Positions 17,497 through 26,243 are shown, counted from the first letter of the stretch. The stretch: DNA of 64,000 bases from Candidatus Mediterraneibacter excrementavium (GCA_019120275.1 DWVL01000008.1:20490-84489); one strand, 5' to 3'. Numbers and translations: made by a program. Notes: generated from the letters alone by a model not told the origin.

Positions 17497-18459
17497 TTGA
17501 ATAAACCTGTACAGGCGCTTCTGCAGGTTCTTTCCTACGGCGGCATTGACGTGGAGTCAGCCCGCTGGATCGCGGATCTGAAGAAGCTGGATCCCATGCG
17601 GATCTTCTGGAAAAAACTGGATACAGAAGTATACAATCAGGACCATCAGGTTCCGGTCCGGCTGTATTTTCCTGATGAGGCCTCCATGGAGGCGGGCAAC
17701 GAAAATGTTCCGGTCATCCTGTTCTTCCACGGCGGCGGCTGGACAACTGAGAGCGTGGAGACTTATGACCGGGTGTGTGCACGGATGGCGCAGTCCATCG
17801 GCCGGCTGGTCGTGTCGGTGGAGTACAGGCTGGCGCCGGAATACCGTTTCCCTGTGGGATTCGAGGACTGCTATGCGGCGGCAAAGGCCCTCTACGGCGG
17901 GGAACTTCTGCCGGGCGTTGATGCAGAGCAGATCACCATCATGGGAGACAGCGCCGGAGGCAATCTGGCGGCAGCTGTCTGCATGCGCGCGAGAGATACG
18001 GGAGACTTCGCACCAAAACGCCAGATCCTGATCTATCCGGCGCTGAACAACTGTTATACGGAAGAGTCGCCATATGAGTCTGTGAGGACCAATGGAACGG
18101 GATATCTGCTGACCAGCGAGAAGATGGAGGATTATCTGAAGCTGTATGAGCGTACTTCGGAAGACCGGCGGGATCCGTATTTTTCTCCGCTCTGTGCGGA
18201 AGATTATTCCCGGCTTCCGGATACACTGATCCTGACGGCGGAGTTTGATCCCCTGAGAGATGAGGGGGAAGAATATGGAAGAAGGATGCGCAAGGCCGGC
18301 TGCAGGGTGCATACGGAGCGGATCAGCGGAGCGCTGCACGGGTATTTTGCCCTTGGGATCGGCCATCTGTATGTACAGGAAAGCTTCCGCCATATCAACC
18401 GGTTCCTGGCAGTTGAACAGGCGCTGTCAGCGGAGACAGGAAAAGAGGGGGAGGAATGA
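17497..18459 (+). CDS. Alpha/beta hydrolase, hormone-sensitive-lipase family
   Basis: A 320-residue esterase/lipase-like enzyme. The oxyanion-hole motif HGGGW is near residue 78; the nucleophile motif GDSAGG is near residue 150; the acid Asp is likely in AEFDPLRDEGE and the His in SGALHGYF. The start is TTG at 17497, supported by GGGAGG at 17480-17485; no ATG is near. It overlaps the next gene by ATGA, so the hydrolase and the acyltransferase-like protein are made together. The likely substrate is an acyl ester, perhaps a product of the partner, but this is inference. Confidence 0.9.
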   Translation: MNKPVQALLQVLSYGGIDVESARWIADLKKLDPMRIFWKKLDTEVYNQDHQVPVRLYFPDEASMEAGNENVPVILFFHGGGWTTESVETYDRVCARMAQSIGRLVVSVEYRLAPEYRFPVGFEDCYAAAKALYGGELLPGVDAEQITIMGDSAGGNLAAAVCMRARDTGDFAPKRQILIYPALNNCYTEESPYESVRTNGTGYLLTSEKMEDYLKLYERTSEDRRDPYFSPLCAEDYSRLPDTLILTAEFDPLRDEGEEYGRRMRKAGCRVHTERISGALHGYFALGIGHLYVQESFRHINRFLAVEQALSAETGKEGEE

Positions 18460-20279
18460 TGAAAGAGCGGAAGAAAAAGCGGCCGGGCCGCTGGAGGAAA
18501 CTGGATAACGCAGCACAGGCATTCCCGGCAGCGACAGGGAAGAAAGACTCCCGGGTATTCCGTTTCTACTGTATGCTGCGGGAAGAGATCGACAGGGACA
18601 GACTGCAGCGGGCGCTTGATGAAACGCTGGAGAAATATCCGCTTTTCCGTTCGGTGCTGAGAAAAGGACTGTTCTGGTTTTATATGGAGCCAAGGCAGAT
18701 CCCGGCAGAGGTAAAACCGGAAGACCGGCCGCCGTGCAGCCGGATCTATGAACCGGATCGGAAGAGTCTGCTCTTTCAGGTATCCTGTTATAAGAACAGG
18801 ATCAATCTGGAGGTTTTCCACGGACTGACAGACGGGACCGGAGCCATGCAGTTCCTGAAGGAACTGGTGCAGAATTACCTGGCGCTTACGTACCCGGACC
18901 GGGAATTTTCGGAACCGGACGGCGAAGCGAAGCTTACGGAGAGCGACTATGAGGAAGACAGTTTCTCGCAATATTATACAGGAAAGAAAAGCCGCGGACA
19001 GAAGAGCCGCAGAGCGTTTCAGCTGAAAGGAGAACGGCTGGAGCAGTCGGAGATGGAGATCACGGAGCTGATCCTTTCCGCATCGGAAGTCCACCGGAAA
19101 GCGCGGGAATACGGAGTGTCGGTGACGGCTTATCTGGCGGCGGTGTTTCTTTATTCTATCTATGAGGAAATGCCCAAAAGCGGGCTGAAGAAGCCGGCGA
19201 CTCTGATGATCCCGGTGAATCTGCGGAATTTCTTTCCTTCCGGCTCCATGACGAATTTCTGGAGCTGGATCGAGACGGCTTATGATTTCCGGGAAGACAC
19301 AACACTGGAAGACGTTCTCGTGAAAATGAAAGAAAAGTTCGGGAAAGACGAGCTTAAAGAAGAAATATCCGGTCGTATGAACGATCTCGTACGCCTGGAG
19401 AAAAATATATTCCTGCGGGCGGTGCCTCTGGAGGTCAAAAATCTGTTCCTGCTGGCAGGGACGACTCTGGGCGGGCGCAGCGTTACGGCAGTATATTCGA
19501 ATATCGGACGGATCCAGATGCCGCCGGAGTATGAAGACTATATCGAGCGGTTCGGATTTTTTGCCAGCACGGATAAGATGCAGATGTGCTCCAGTTCCTA
19601 CGGAGATGCACTGGTGCTGGGACTGACCTCCAAGATCATAAACCCGAACATATGCCGGAACTTTGTACGCATCCTGGAGGAAGAAGGGATCAAATGCCAT
19701 ATAGAGGAGAATGATTTCCCGGGGTATCACGAAGAGCCGGCGCGGACTGCGCTGATGGGACTCCGGATATTCTCTTTCACCTGTACGGCAGCGGTAGTGA
19801 TCTGCTGGATGCTGAATTATCTGCTGACGTTCGGTCGATGGTGGGCAGGCTATGTGACAGCGGCGGTGTTCTGCACCTGGCTCCTGATCATGGTGGGGTA
19901 CCGAAAGCGAAAGAATCCTCTGAAGAACGGAATGTGGCAGCTGCTCATTGTGTCGGTCGGTGCGGTCCTGTGGGATATATTTACCGGATGGAAGGGCTGG
20001 TCTGTCGATTATGTGGTCCCGCTGGCAGCCATTGTCAATACCCTTTCCATGGTGATCATATCCGCAGCAGGGAAGATGGAGACTTCGGAGTATCTTTTCT
20101 ATCTTGTCCAGGCAGGCGCGTGCGGACTGATCCCGTTTGTCCTGCTGCTCACCGGCGTGGCAGTCCTGCCGTATCCGTCGGTGATCTGTTCGGGGCTGAG
20201 CTTTCTGTTCCTGATCGGACTTCTGATCTTCAGATGGAAGGATTTCGTAAATGAACTGCAGAAAAAATTCCGTGTCTGA
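18456..20279 (+). CDS. Condensation/alcohol-acetyltransferase-like protein with C-terminal membrane domain
   Basis: A 607-residue two-part protein. The N-terminal 430 residues resemble the CoA-dependent acyltransferase/condensation fold: an LDNAAQAFP start, ALDETLEKYPLFRSVL, and a catalytic-type H-x3-D-G motif HGLTDGTGA near residue 129. The last 170 residues form about six hydrophobic helices, resembling the DUF6320 domain of Clostridia. It is coupled to the hydrolase gene by ATGA. It could acylate a membrane or exported product, which the hydrolase might trim; neither substrate is known. An in-frame second ATG at 18459 makes no practical difference. Confidence 0.72.
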   Translation: MMKERKKKRPGRWRKLDNAAQAFPAATGKKDSRVFRFYCMLREEIDRDRLQRALDETLEKYPLFRSVLRKGLFWFYMEPRQIPAEVKPEDRPPCSRIYEPDRKSLLFQVSCYKNRINLEVFHGLTDGTGAMQFLKELVQNYLALTYPDREFSEPDGEAKLTESDYEEDSFSQYYTGKKSRGQKSRRAFQLKGERLEQSEMEITELILSASEVHRKAREYGVSVTAYLAAVFLYSIYEEMPKSGLKKPATLMIPVNLRNFFPSGSMTNFWSWIETAYDFREDTTLEDVLVKMKEKFGKDELKEEISGRMNDLVRLEKNIFLRAVPLEVKNLFLLAGTTLGGRSVTAVYSNIGRIQMPPEYEDYIERFGFFASTDKMQMCSSSYGDALVLGLTSKIINPNICRNFVRILEEEGIKCHIEENDFPGYHEEPARTALMGLRIFSFTCTAAVVICWMLNYLLTFGRWWAGYVTAAVFCTWLLIMVGYRKRKNPLKNGMWQLLIVSVGAVLWDIFTGWKGWSVDYVVPLAAIVNTLSMVIISAAGKMETSEYLFYLVQAGACGLIPFVLLLTGVAVLPYPSVICSGLSFLFLIGLLIFRWKDFVNELQKKFRV

Positions 20280-20304
20280 CATTCGATCCGGACACGGAAT
20301 TTTT
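20263..20304. terminator. Bidirectional terminator between convergent genes
   Basis: A perfect 14-pair stem, AAAAATTCCGTGTC (20263-20276) with 20291-20304, with A and T runs on the two sides. It overlaps the last codons of the acyltransferase-like gene and faces the HAD gene. Confidence 0.85.
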
Positions 20305-20314
20305 ATGTCTTTTT

Positions 20315-21112
20315 TCAGTTGGTCTGATCCAGTCCGGCCAGCACATCTTCCAGCACTTCTTCTACAGAATCTGTTACATATTCTGCATGGGCGGCGATCC
20401 CCGGGGCTGCAGTGGACATGGCGTAACCCTGCCCGGCAAGCTCCAGCATTTCGATATCATTGTACTGATCGCCAAAGGCGATGCATTCCTCCGGCTTCAC
20501 GCCAAAGAGATCAAGAAATGTCTGAAGCGCAGTGCCTTTATTATAACCGGGGACAATGAAATCGATCCAGATGTTCCCCGATGTGACGACCTTCAGCGCG
20601 GGCGAGTATTTTTCCTGCAGGCGTCTCAGACAGTCGCTGACGTCATGAGATACCATGTTTGCGGTGGCCAGCTTGAGAAACGGACCTTTCAGCTTCGTCA
20701 CATCATCTACGACCTGAGTTGTGTTTTTCATCACATTGACGATATGGTTTACAAAGTCCGGATTGCCGGGTTCGATAAAACAGGAGTCCTCGCGTGAAAC
20801 GAGGATTTCGTATCCGGGTTCTTTTTTGATATCGGCCATGATGCGGTATGCCAGGTCATCCGGGATGATCCCGCGGGAGATGACCTTTCCCTGATGAATG
20901 CACAGGGAACCGTTTTCTGCGATGTAGGAGATCTCGTCTCTGATGGGGGCGAAGAGCCGGCGTTCGTTATCGTACTGCCGTCCGCTGGCTGCAATAAAAT
21001 GTATTCCTTTCTGCGTGAGCGCATGGATCAGCTCGATGGCGCGCGGAGTCAGTTCCTGTGCGCCGTTCTGAAGGAGCGTGCCGTCCAGGTCGCTTGCGAT
21101 CAGTCTGATCAT
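20315..21112 (-). CDS. Cof-type HAD phosphatase
   Basis: A 265-residue haloacid dehalogenase-superfamily phosphatase of the Cof (IIB) subclass. The nucleophile motif DLDGTLL is at residues 8-14, the cap domain fills the middle, and the metal-binding motif AFGDQYNDIEML lies near residue 213. Such enzymes dephosphorylate sugar phosphates, flavins or similar metabolites; the substrate cannot be assigned here. It is transcribed convergently with the preceding pair and divergently from glmM. Confidence 0.93.
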   Translation of the reverse strand: MIRLIASDLDGTLLQNGAQELTPRAIELIHALTQKGIHFIAASGRQYDNERRLFAPIRDEISYIAENGSLCIHQGKVISRGIIPDDLAYRIMADIKKEPGYEILVSREDSCFIEPGNPDFVNHIVNVMKNTTQVVDDVTKLKGPFLKLATANMVSHDVSDCLRRLQEKYSPALKVVTSGNIWIDFIVPGYNKGTALQTFLDLFGVKPEECIAFGDQYNDIEMLELAGQGYAMSTAAPGIAAHAEYVTDSVEEVLEDVLAGLDQTN

Positions 21113-21234
21113 ATGGGCAATCCTCCGTATTTATAAAATATTTGTTATCGAATTTAACCAGAAATAGTATAGCGGAAATCCGGGATGAGGTAAAGGGACG
21201 CTTTTACTAAAAAAGTGTAACAAAAAAGAAATAC

Positions 21235-21263
21235 TTGTAACCCTTTCGTAATAGTAATATAAT
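21235..21263 (+). promoter_or_regulatory. Promoter of glmM
   Basis: TTGTAA (21235-21240), a 17-base spacer and consensus TATAAT (21258-21263). The start of transcription would be about 70 bases before the glmM ATG. Confidence 0.75.
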
Positions 21264-21277
21264 AGAAGCGTATTTGA

Positions 21278-21299
21278 AAAAACGGATGATGCCGTTTTT
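21278..21299 (+). promoter_or_regulatory. Terminator-like hairpin in the glmM leader
   Basis: AAAAACGG (21278-21285) pairs exactly with CCGTTTTT (21292-21299) around a six-base loop, in the transcribed leader. The stem is short and A/T-rich. It could attenuate glmM, but no alternative structure or known aptamer is evident. Confidence 0.4.
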
Positions 21300-21341
21300 C
21301 TGTGCATATTTTAAAAAGAAAAGAACAAGAGGGCTACAGTT

Positions 21342-22685
21342 ATGGGCAAGTATTTTGGAACTGACGGCTTCCGCGGGGAGGCAAATGTAGTACTTACGGT
21401 TGAACATGCATTTAAAGTAGGCCGTTATCTCGGCTGGTATTTCGGACAGGATCACAAGGCAAAAGTCGTGATCGGAAAGGATACGAGAAGAAGCAGCTAT
21501 ATGTTTGAGTATGCGCTGGCATCGGGACTCACGGCTTCGGGCGCGGATGCGTATCTGCTTCATGTTACGACAACGCCGAGCGTATCTTATGTTGTCAGGA
21601 CAGAGGATTTTGACTGCGGCATTATGATTTCCGCCAGCCACAATCCGTTCTATGATAACGGAATTAAAGTGATCAACAGCGCCGGACATAAGATGGAGGC
21701 AGAGGTAGAGGAGAAGATCGAGGCTTATATCGACGGTGAGATCGGTGAACTCCCGCTGGCTACAAAGGAAAATATCGGACGGACGATTGACTATTCAGCG
21801 GGAAGGAACCGCTATATCGCCAGCCTGATCGCTGTTGCGACAAGATCATTCAAGGATATGCGGATCGGTCTTGACTGTGCGAACGGAAGTTCATTTGCCA
21901 TTGCAAAGAGTGTGTTTGATGCGCTTGGCGCGAAGACTTATGTGATCAATAACGAGCCGGACGGACTCAACATCAATACCAACTGCGGTTCCACGCACAT
22001 CCATGTGCTCCAGGAGTTCGTGAAAGAGAAAAAGCTGGATGTGGGATTTGCGTTTGACGGCGATGCCGACAGATGCATTGCGGTGGATGAAAACGGAAAT
22101 GTGATAGACGGCGACCTGATCCTCTATGTGTGCGGCAAGTACCTTATGGAGCAGGGGCATCTCGAGGGAAATACGATCGTAACGACAGTGATGTCTAACC
22201 TGGGATTGTACAAAGCGTGCGATAAGATCGGCATGAAGTACGAGCAGACAGCGGTCGGTGACAAATACGTATACGAAAATATGATGAAGAACGGGTTTGT
22301 CCTCGGCGGAGAGCAGTCCGGCCATATCATTTTCAGTAAACATGCAAGGACGGGCGACGGTATCCTGACCTCCCTGATGATCATGGAAGTCATTCTGGAG
22401 AAGAAACAGCCGCTCAGCAAACTGGCGGGAGAAGTGAAGATTTATCCCCAGCTTCTGAAGAATGTCCGCGTGACAGACAAGAAGACGGCGAGGGAGAATC
22501 CTGCAGTTATCGAGGCTGTACAGAAAGCTGCTGACGAACTGGGCAGCGACGGCCGCATCCTGGTACGTGAGAGCGGCACAGAACCGGTGATCCGTGTCAT
22601 GGTTGAGGCGACGACGGACGAGATCTGTGCGAAATATGTGGACGGCGTGATCAGAGTCATGGAAGAGCAGGGACTGATGGCCTAG
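21342..22685 (+). CDS. glmM: Phosphoglucosamine mutase (GlmM)
   Basis: A 447-residue alpha-D-phosphohexomutase that converts glucosamine-6-phosphate to glucosamine-1-phosphate for UDP-GlcNAc and cell-wall synthesis. Diagnostic features are YFGTDGFRGEAN at the N-terminus, the phosphoserine loop MISASHNPFYDNGIK near residue 95, the metal loop FDGDADRCI near residue 235, and the C-terminal phosphate-binding RESGTEPVIRVM. It has its own promoter and ends at a strong terminator. Confidence 0.97.
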   Translation: MGKYFGTDGFRGEANVVLTVEHAFKVGRYLGWYFGQDHKAKVVIGKDTRRSSYMFEYALASGLTASGADAYLLHVTTTPSVSYVVRTEDFDCGIMISASHNPFYDNGIKVINSAGHKMEAEVEEKIEAYIDGEIGELPLATKENIGRTIDYSAGRNRYIASLIAVATRSFKDMRIGLDCANGSSFAIAKSVFDALGAKTYVINNEPDGLNINTNCGSTHIHVLQEFVKEKKLDVGFAFDGDADRCIAVDENGNVIDGDLILYVCGKYLMEQGHLEGNTIVTTVMSNLGLYKACDKIGMKYEQTAVGDKYVYENMMKNGFVLGGEQSGHIIFSKHARTGDGILTSLMIMEVILEKKQPLSKLAGEVKIYPQLLKNVRVTDKKTARENPAVIEAVQKAADELGSDGRILVRESGTEPVIRVMVEATTDEICAKYVDGVIRVMEEQGLMA

Positions 22686-22716
22686 ATCAATTTCATAAAT
22701 ACAGAAGTGCAGATTG

Positions 22717-22785
22717 AAAGCGGGGTCAACCGGCCCTGTCCTGCCGCAAAGGGGCGGCGCGACAGGGGCAGTCCCGCTTTTTTCT
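22717..22785 (+). terminator. Compound terminator after glmM
   Basis: AAAGCGGG (22717-22724) pairs with CCCGCTTT (22773-22780); an internal stem is made by GCCCTGTC (22733-22740) with GACAGGGGC (22761-22769), and an inner GCCGC with GCGGC. A T run follows. It is unusually large and GC-rich. Confidence 0.85.
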
Positions 22786-22846
22786 GATACATGCCGGATC
22801 TGATCCGGGAGCATAATATAAGTATAGTGGAAAGGAAAAAAGAAAA

Positions 22847-24049
22847 ATGCCGAAATTAAATGAGAATTATCTTAATGTACAGGACAGTTATCTCTTTGCA
22901 GAGATCGCACGGAGAGTCAGCGCTTATGAGGAAAGCCATCCGGATAAGGCGGGCAGCATCATCCGCCTTGGGATCGGTGATGTGACTCGGCCGCTGACGA
23001 AGAGTGCGGTCGCGGGACTCCATAAGGCTGTGGATGAGCAGGCGGTATCGGAGACATTTAAGGGATACGGGCCGGAGCAGGGGTATGCATTTGTGCGGGA
23101 AGCTGTTGCAGATTATTATAGAAGAAACGGAGTGGAAGTAGATGCGGACGATATATTCATTTCCGATGGCGCGAAGAGCGATACGGGAAATATCACGGAG
23201 CTTTTCGCACAGGACAATGTGATCCTTGTGCCGGATCCGGTTTACCCGGTTTATGTTGACACAAATACGATGGACGGAAAGCAGATCGTTTATATGAACG
23301 GGACCGAGGAGAATGATTTCCTGCCAATGCCGGATGACAGCGTGAAGGCGGATATTATCTATCTTTGTTCGCCGAACAATCCGACAGGTGCGTGCTACAA
23401 TAAGGAACAGCTGAAAATATGGGTGGATTATGCGCTGAAAAATGAGGCGGTCATCCTGTTTGATTCGGCTTATGAAGCGTTCGTATCCGAGCCGGATCTG
23501 CCGCGCAGCATTTATGCGATAGAAGGAGCGGAAAAATGCGCAGTCGAGTTCTGCTCCCTGTCCAAGACCGCAGGATTTACAGGAACCCGGTTTTCCTACA
23601 CGGTCGTGCCGAAGAAACTCATATTTGCAGCTTCGGATGGCAGGATGATGAGCCTTCATGATATGTGGAACAGGCGGCAGTCCACGAAGTTCAACGGTAC
23701 GCCGTATGTGATCCAGTATGCGGCGGCACAGGTGCTGACAGAACAGGGCATGGAAGAGTGCATGGAGAACATTTCCTATTATATGGAAAATGCGCGTGTG
23801 ATCGCGGAGACGCTCCGGAGAAAGAATATTCCGTTTACCGGCGGGGTGAATTCCCCGTATATCTGGTTTAAGTGTCCGGATGGAATGGAGTCATGGGAAC
23901 TCTTTGATTATCTGCTGGAGAACATTCAGGTTGTCGGCACTCCGGGCGCCGGATTCGGCGTAAACGGGAAATATCATTTCCGGCTGACGTCATTCGGGAC
24001 GCATGAAAAGACAAGAGAAGCAATGGAACGTTTTGAGCAGCTGTTTTAG
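22847..24049 (+). CDS. dapL: LL-diaminopimelate aminotransferase (DapL)
   Basis: A 400-residue PLP aminotransferase that makes LL-diaminopimelate directly from tetrahydrodipicolinate, by-passing the succinyl/acetyl route. The N-terminus LNENYLNVQDSYLFAEIARRV and LGIGDVTRPL, the CSPNNPTGACYN segment, and the lysine motif SLSKTAGFTGTRFSYTVVP are typical of DapL. It fits with dapF elsewhere in the window, whose substrate is the product of this enzyme. Single-gene unit preceded by the glmM terminator. Confidence 0.95.
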   Translation: MPKLNENYLNVQDSYLFAEIARRVSAYEESHPDKAGSIIRLGIGDVTRPLTKSAVAGLHKAVDEQAVSETFKGYGPEQGYAFVREAVADYYRRNGVEVDADDIFISDGAKSDTGNITELFAQDNVILVPDPVYPVYVDTNTMDGKQIVYMNGTEENDFLPMPDDSVKADIIYLCSPNNPTGACYNKEQLKIWVDYALKNEAVILFDSAYEAFVSEPDLPRSIYAIEGAEKCAVEFCSLSKTAGFTGTRFSYTVVPKKLIFAASDGRMMSLHDMWNRRQSTKFNGTPYVIQYAAAQVLTEQGMEECMENISYYMENARVIAETLRRKNIPFTGGVNSPYIWFKCPDGMESWELFDYLLENIQVVGTPGAGFGVNGKYHFRLTSFGTHEKTREAMERFEQLF

Positions 24050-24111
24050 GACAGCTGCTTTTCTTTGGAAAATCTTCAGATATTCTTTCCTATAACTTAA
24101 ATAATACTGTA

Positions 24112-24144
24112 TTGACATACTATATTATACAGAATATAATATAG
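24112..24144 (+). promoter_or_regulatory. Promoter and overlapping palindromic operator of the PadR module
   Basis: TTGACA (24112-24117), a 17-base spacer and TATAAT (24135-24140). A perfect inverted repeat, CTATATTATA (24120-24129) and TATAATATAG (24135-24144), covers the spacer and the -10 box. A repressor bound here would block RNA polymerase; the adjacent PadR gene is the obvious candidate. Confidence 0.8.
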
Positions 24145-24175
24145 AAAAACATACAATATAAGAAAGGGTGGTTGC

Positions 24176-24499
24176 ATGGTTTTTAATACAGGTGCAGCGC
24201 TTCTGGACGCGATCGTTCTCGCCGTGGTTTCCAGGGAAGACGAAGGCACATACGGATACCGGATCACGCAGGACGTGCGCAGGATCATCGATGTATCGGA
24301 ATCAACGCTGTATCCGGTCCTGCGGCGCCTGCAGAAGGATGACTGTCTGGAAGTATATGACAGGCAGTTCGACGGAAGGAACAGGAGATACTACAAAGTG
24401 ACGTCCAGAGGGATGGCGCAGCTGAATCTGTATAAGTCGGAATGGAAGGCTTATATAAAGAAGATCAATGAGATATTTGAGGGAGGTGCGACGGCATGA
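24176..24499 (+). CDS. PadR-family transcriptional regulator
   Basis: A 107-residue winged-helix protein with the PadR pattern: a first helix LLDAIVLAVVSREDEGTYGYRITQDV, the recognition region SESTLYPVLRRLQKDDCLEVY and the wing RNRRYYKVTSRGMAQL. Most members are ligand-responsive repressors that control their own operon. It heads an operon with overlapping ATGA junctions through the DUF1700 and DUF4097 genes. The perfect palindrome over the promoter is its likely operator. Confidence 0.94.
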   Translation: MVFNTGAALLDAIVLAVVSREDEGTYGYRITQDVRRIIDVSESTLYPVLRRLQKDDCLEVYDRQFDGRNRRYYKVTSRGMAQLNLYKSEWKAYIKKINEIFEGGATA

Positions 24500-25173
24500 A
24501 CCGTGTGGAATTTATGACTGAACTGGAGAGGCTGCTTTCGGATCTGCCGGAGGAAGAGAGGCAGGCGGCGGTTCAGTACTATGCAGATTATTTTGCAGAT
24601 GCCGGTGTGGAAAATGAGGCTGAAGTGATCCGGGAACTGGGAAGTCCTGAGAAGACTGCGGAGTCGATCAAAGCGGATTATTACGGAAGAGAGTTTGACG
24701 AAAGTAAATATGACCGTAAGGATTACATGGAGAAATATGGGCAGCAGGTTTCCGGACAGGCAGGAACTTCCGGGACGGCGTCCGGAGAAGCGAAGAAACC
24801 GTGGACCAGCCGCGGCCTGAAGATCCTTCTGATCGTCCTGATCGCGATCGTTGTGTGGCCGGTATCCATGGGCATTATCTGTGCGGTGCTGGGTATTGCT
24901 GCAACGGTAATCTGCCTTTTCGCAGCGCTGGTGATCGCGGCTGCTTCCGTGATGATCGCAGGGGGAGCGGTTGGCGTAACGGGACTTCTTCTAGTGGCAT
25001 CATATCCTTCAGCCGGCCTGCTGACGTTAGGGATCGGGATCCTGATTTTCGTCCTGGGACTGATCGCTACTGTGGGAACTGTAAAATTATGTATCATTGT
25101 ATATCCGGCGATGCTCAGAGGATTTGTTGAACTGTGCAGAAGGCCGATTCATGGAAAGGCGGTGCAGAGATGA
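24496..25173 (+). CDS. DUF1700 membrane protein
   Basis: A 225-residue protein with the DUF1700 N-terminal segment (FMTELERLLSDLPEEERQAAVQYYADYFADAG, then IRELGSPEKTAESIKADYYG) followed by three or four hydrophobic helices in the C-terminal half. This family is often partnered with a PadR regulator and a DUF4097 protein, and is thought to take part in envelope-related regulation. Its start overlaps the PadR stop and its stop overlaps the DUF4097 start. A biochemical function is not known. Confidence 0.9.
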   Translation: MNRVEFMTELERLLSDLPEEERQAAVQYYADYFADAGVENEAEVIRELGSPEKTAESIKADYYGREFDESKYDRKDYMEKYGQQVSGQAGTSGTASGEAKKPWTSRGLKILLIVLIAIVVWPVSMGIICAVLGIAATVICLFAALVIAAASVMIAGGAVGVTGLLLVASYPSAGLLTLGIGILIFVLGLIATVGTVKLCIIVYPAMLRGFVELCRRPIHGKAVQR

Positions 25174-26012
25174 AAAAAGGTTGGAAAATATTCTGGATCG
25201 TATGCGCGGTGCTGGCGGCAGTGGGACTGCTGCTTACGGCAGCGGGCGTGGTGCTCGGAGGCATAAGCGCTCTTCGCAGTGCGCAGGATCTGGAGGTCGG
25301 GATCACACCGCGCTGGCTGGAACGACTGGAGAATAGAGAGCAGGATGAAGAAGCGCCGGAACCGGGGATGAAGGATGGAGTGATCCATGACCATGTTGAT
25401 GAAATCTCGCTGGAACTGGGCGGCATCCAAGTGTGCGTGACAGCCGGTGATACGGATGGGGTACAGGTGGATACATCAGCGCTCCGCTCGGATATCCGGG
25501 AGGAACTTATGGTCAGCCGGGATGAAAATGAACTGGAGATCGAGATGAGACACCGGGGACACGGAATGAACACCAACGGGACAGGCACGCTTTATATTAC
25601 GGTTCCTGAGGATCGGATCCTTCATTCGTTTTCGGCATGGATGGGGGCAGGATCACTGGAACTGGACGGTATCCGGACAGAGGAACTTTCACTTGAAGTC
25701 GGAGCCGGAGAGATCATTGCAGAGAACTTTTATACCGAAGAACTGGATGCGGACTGCGGGGCCGGCCAGGTCCGGCTGCAGGGCGAGACTGTGCGGGAAG
25801 CGGAGATCGACTGCGATCTTGGTCAGATTATTTATACAGTGCCAGGAACAGAAAGAGACTATAATTATGAACTGTCCTGCGGCGCCGGCGAGCTGCTCAT
25901 AGGCGGCGACTCTTTTGCGGGCGTCAGCAAAAACGAGAAGATCGATCATGAAAGTGAACGGCTTATCAAAGCAGATTGTGGAATGGGACTTATAGAGATC
26001 AGATTCCAGTAG
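25170..26012 (+). CDS. DUF4097 beta-repeat surface-facing protein
   Basis: A 280-residue protein with one N-terminal membrane helix (residues about 6-28) and a long repetitive beta region in which lines such as VGAGEIIAENFYTEEL and DCGAGQVRLQG repeat at intervals of about 20 residues, the DUF4097 (LiaF-C/adhesin-like) pattern. Start ATG 25170 is fixed by the ATGA overlap, not the longer open frame from 25134. With DUF1700, PadR and PspC neighbours it probably belongs to an envelope-stress sensing module. Confidence 0.87.
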   Translation: MKKGWKIFWIVCAVLAAVGLLLTAAGVVLGGISALRSAQDLEVGITPRWLERLENREQDEEAPEPGMKDGVIHDHVDEISLELGGIQVCVTAGDTDGVQVDTSALRSDIREELMVSRDENELEIEMRHRGHGMNTNGTGTLYITVPEDRILHSFSAWMGAGSLELDGIRTEELSLEVGAGEIIAENFYTEELDADCGAGQVRLQGETVREAEIDCDLGQIIYTVPGTERDYNYELSCGAGELLIGGDSFAGVSKNEKIDHESERLIKADCGMGLIEIRFQ

Positions 26013-26051
26013 ACTTACAGGGAACAGAATTCAATAAAGGAGAGGAAAATT

Positions 26052-26243
26052 ATGGATGGAAAGAAGTTATATCGTTCAAGAAACAGCAGATACCTCTGCG
26101 GTGTGTGCGGCGGCATCGGTGAATATTTCAATATTGATCCGACACTGATCCGACTGGCATTTGTTTTGTTCGGGTGCACGGGAGGCGGTGTACTGGCTTA
26201 TATTATCGCGGCGATCATCATCCCGGATGAACCGGCTGCATGA
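26052..26243 (+). CDS. PspC-domain small membrane protein
   Basis: A 63-residue PspC domain: KKLYRSRNSRYLCGVCGGIGEYFNIDPTLIRLAF followed by one hydrophobic helix and IIIPDEP. PspC proteins are membrane components linked to phage-shock or LiaFSR-type envelope stress responses. It lies 40 bases after the DUF4097 gene with GGAGAGG upstream and is probably the last gene of the PadR operon. Confidence 0.93.
   Translation: MDGKKLYRSRNSRYLCGVCGGIGEYFNIDPTLIRLAFVLFGCTGGGVLAYIIAAIIIPDEPAA

Noticed and set aside
13099-18459. Genomic island or prophage covering the accessory genes
   Set aside because: No integrase, transposase, flanking tRNA or matched direct repeats were found; only single accessory genes and decayed ones are evident.
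18204-20282. A 692-codon open frame on the minus strand opposite the acyltransferase-like gene
   Set aside because: Rich in Arg, His, Pro and Gln with no family resemblance; it mirrors a real gene with GC-rich third positions.
21113-21341. A glmS-type ribozyme or riboswitch upstream of glmM
   Set aside because: Too short and without the conserved core; only a small hairpin is visible.
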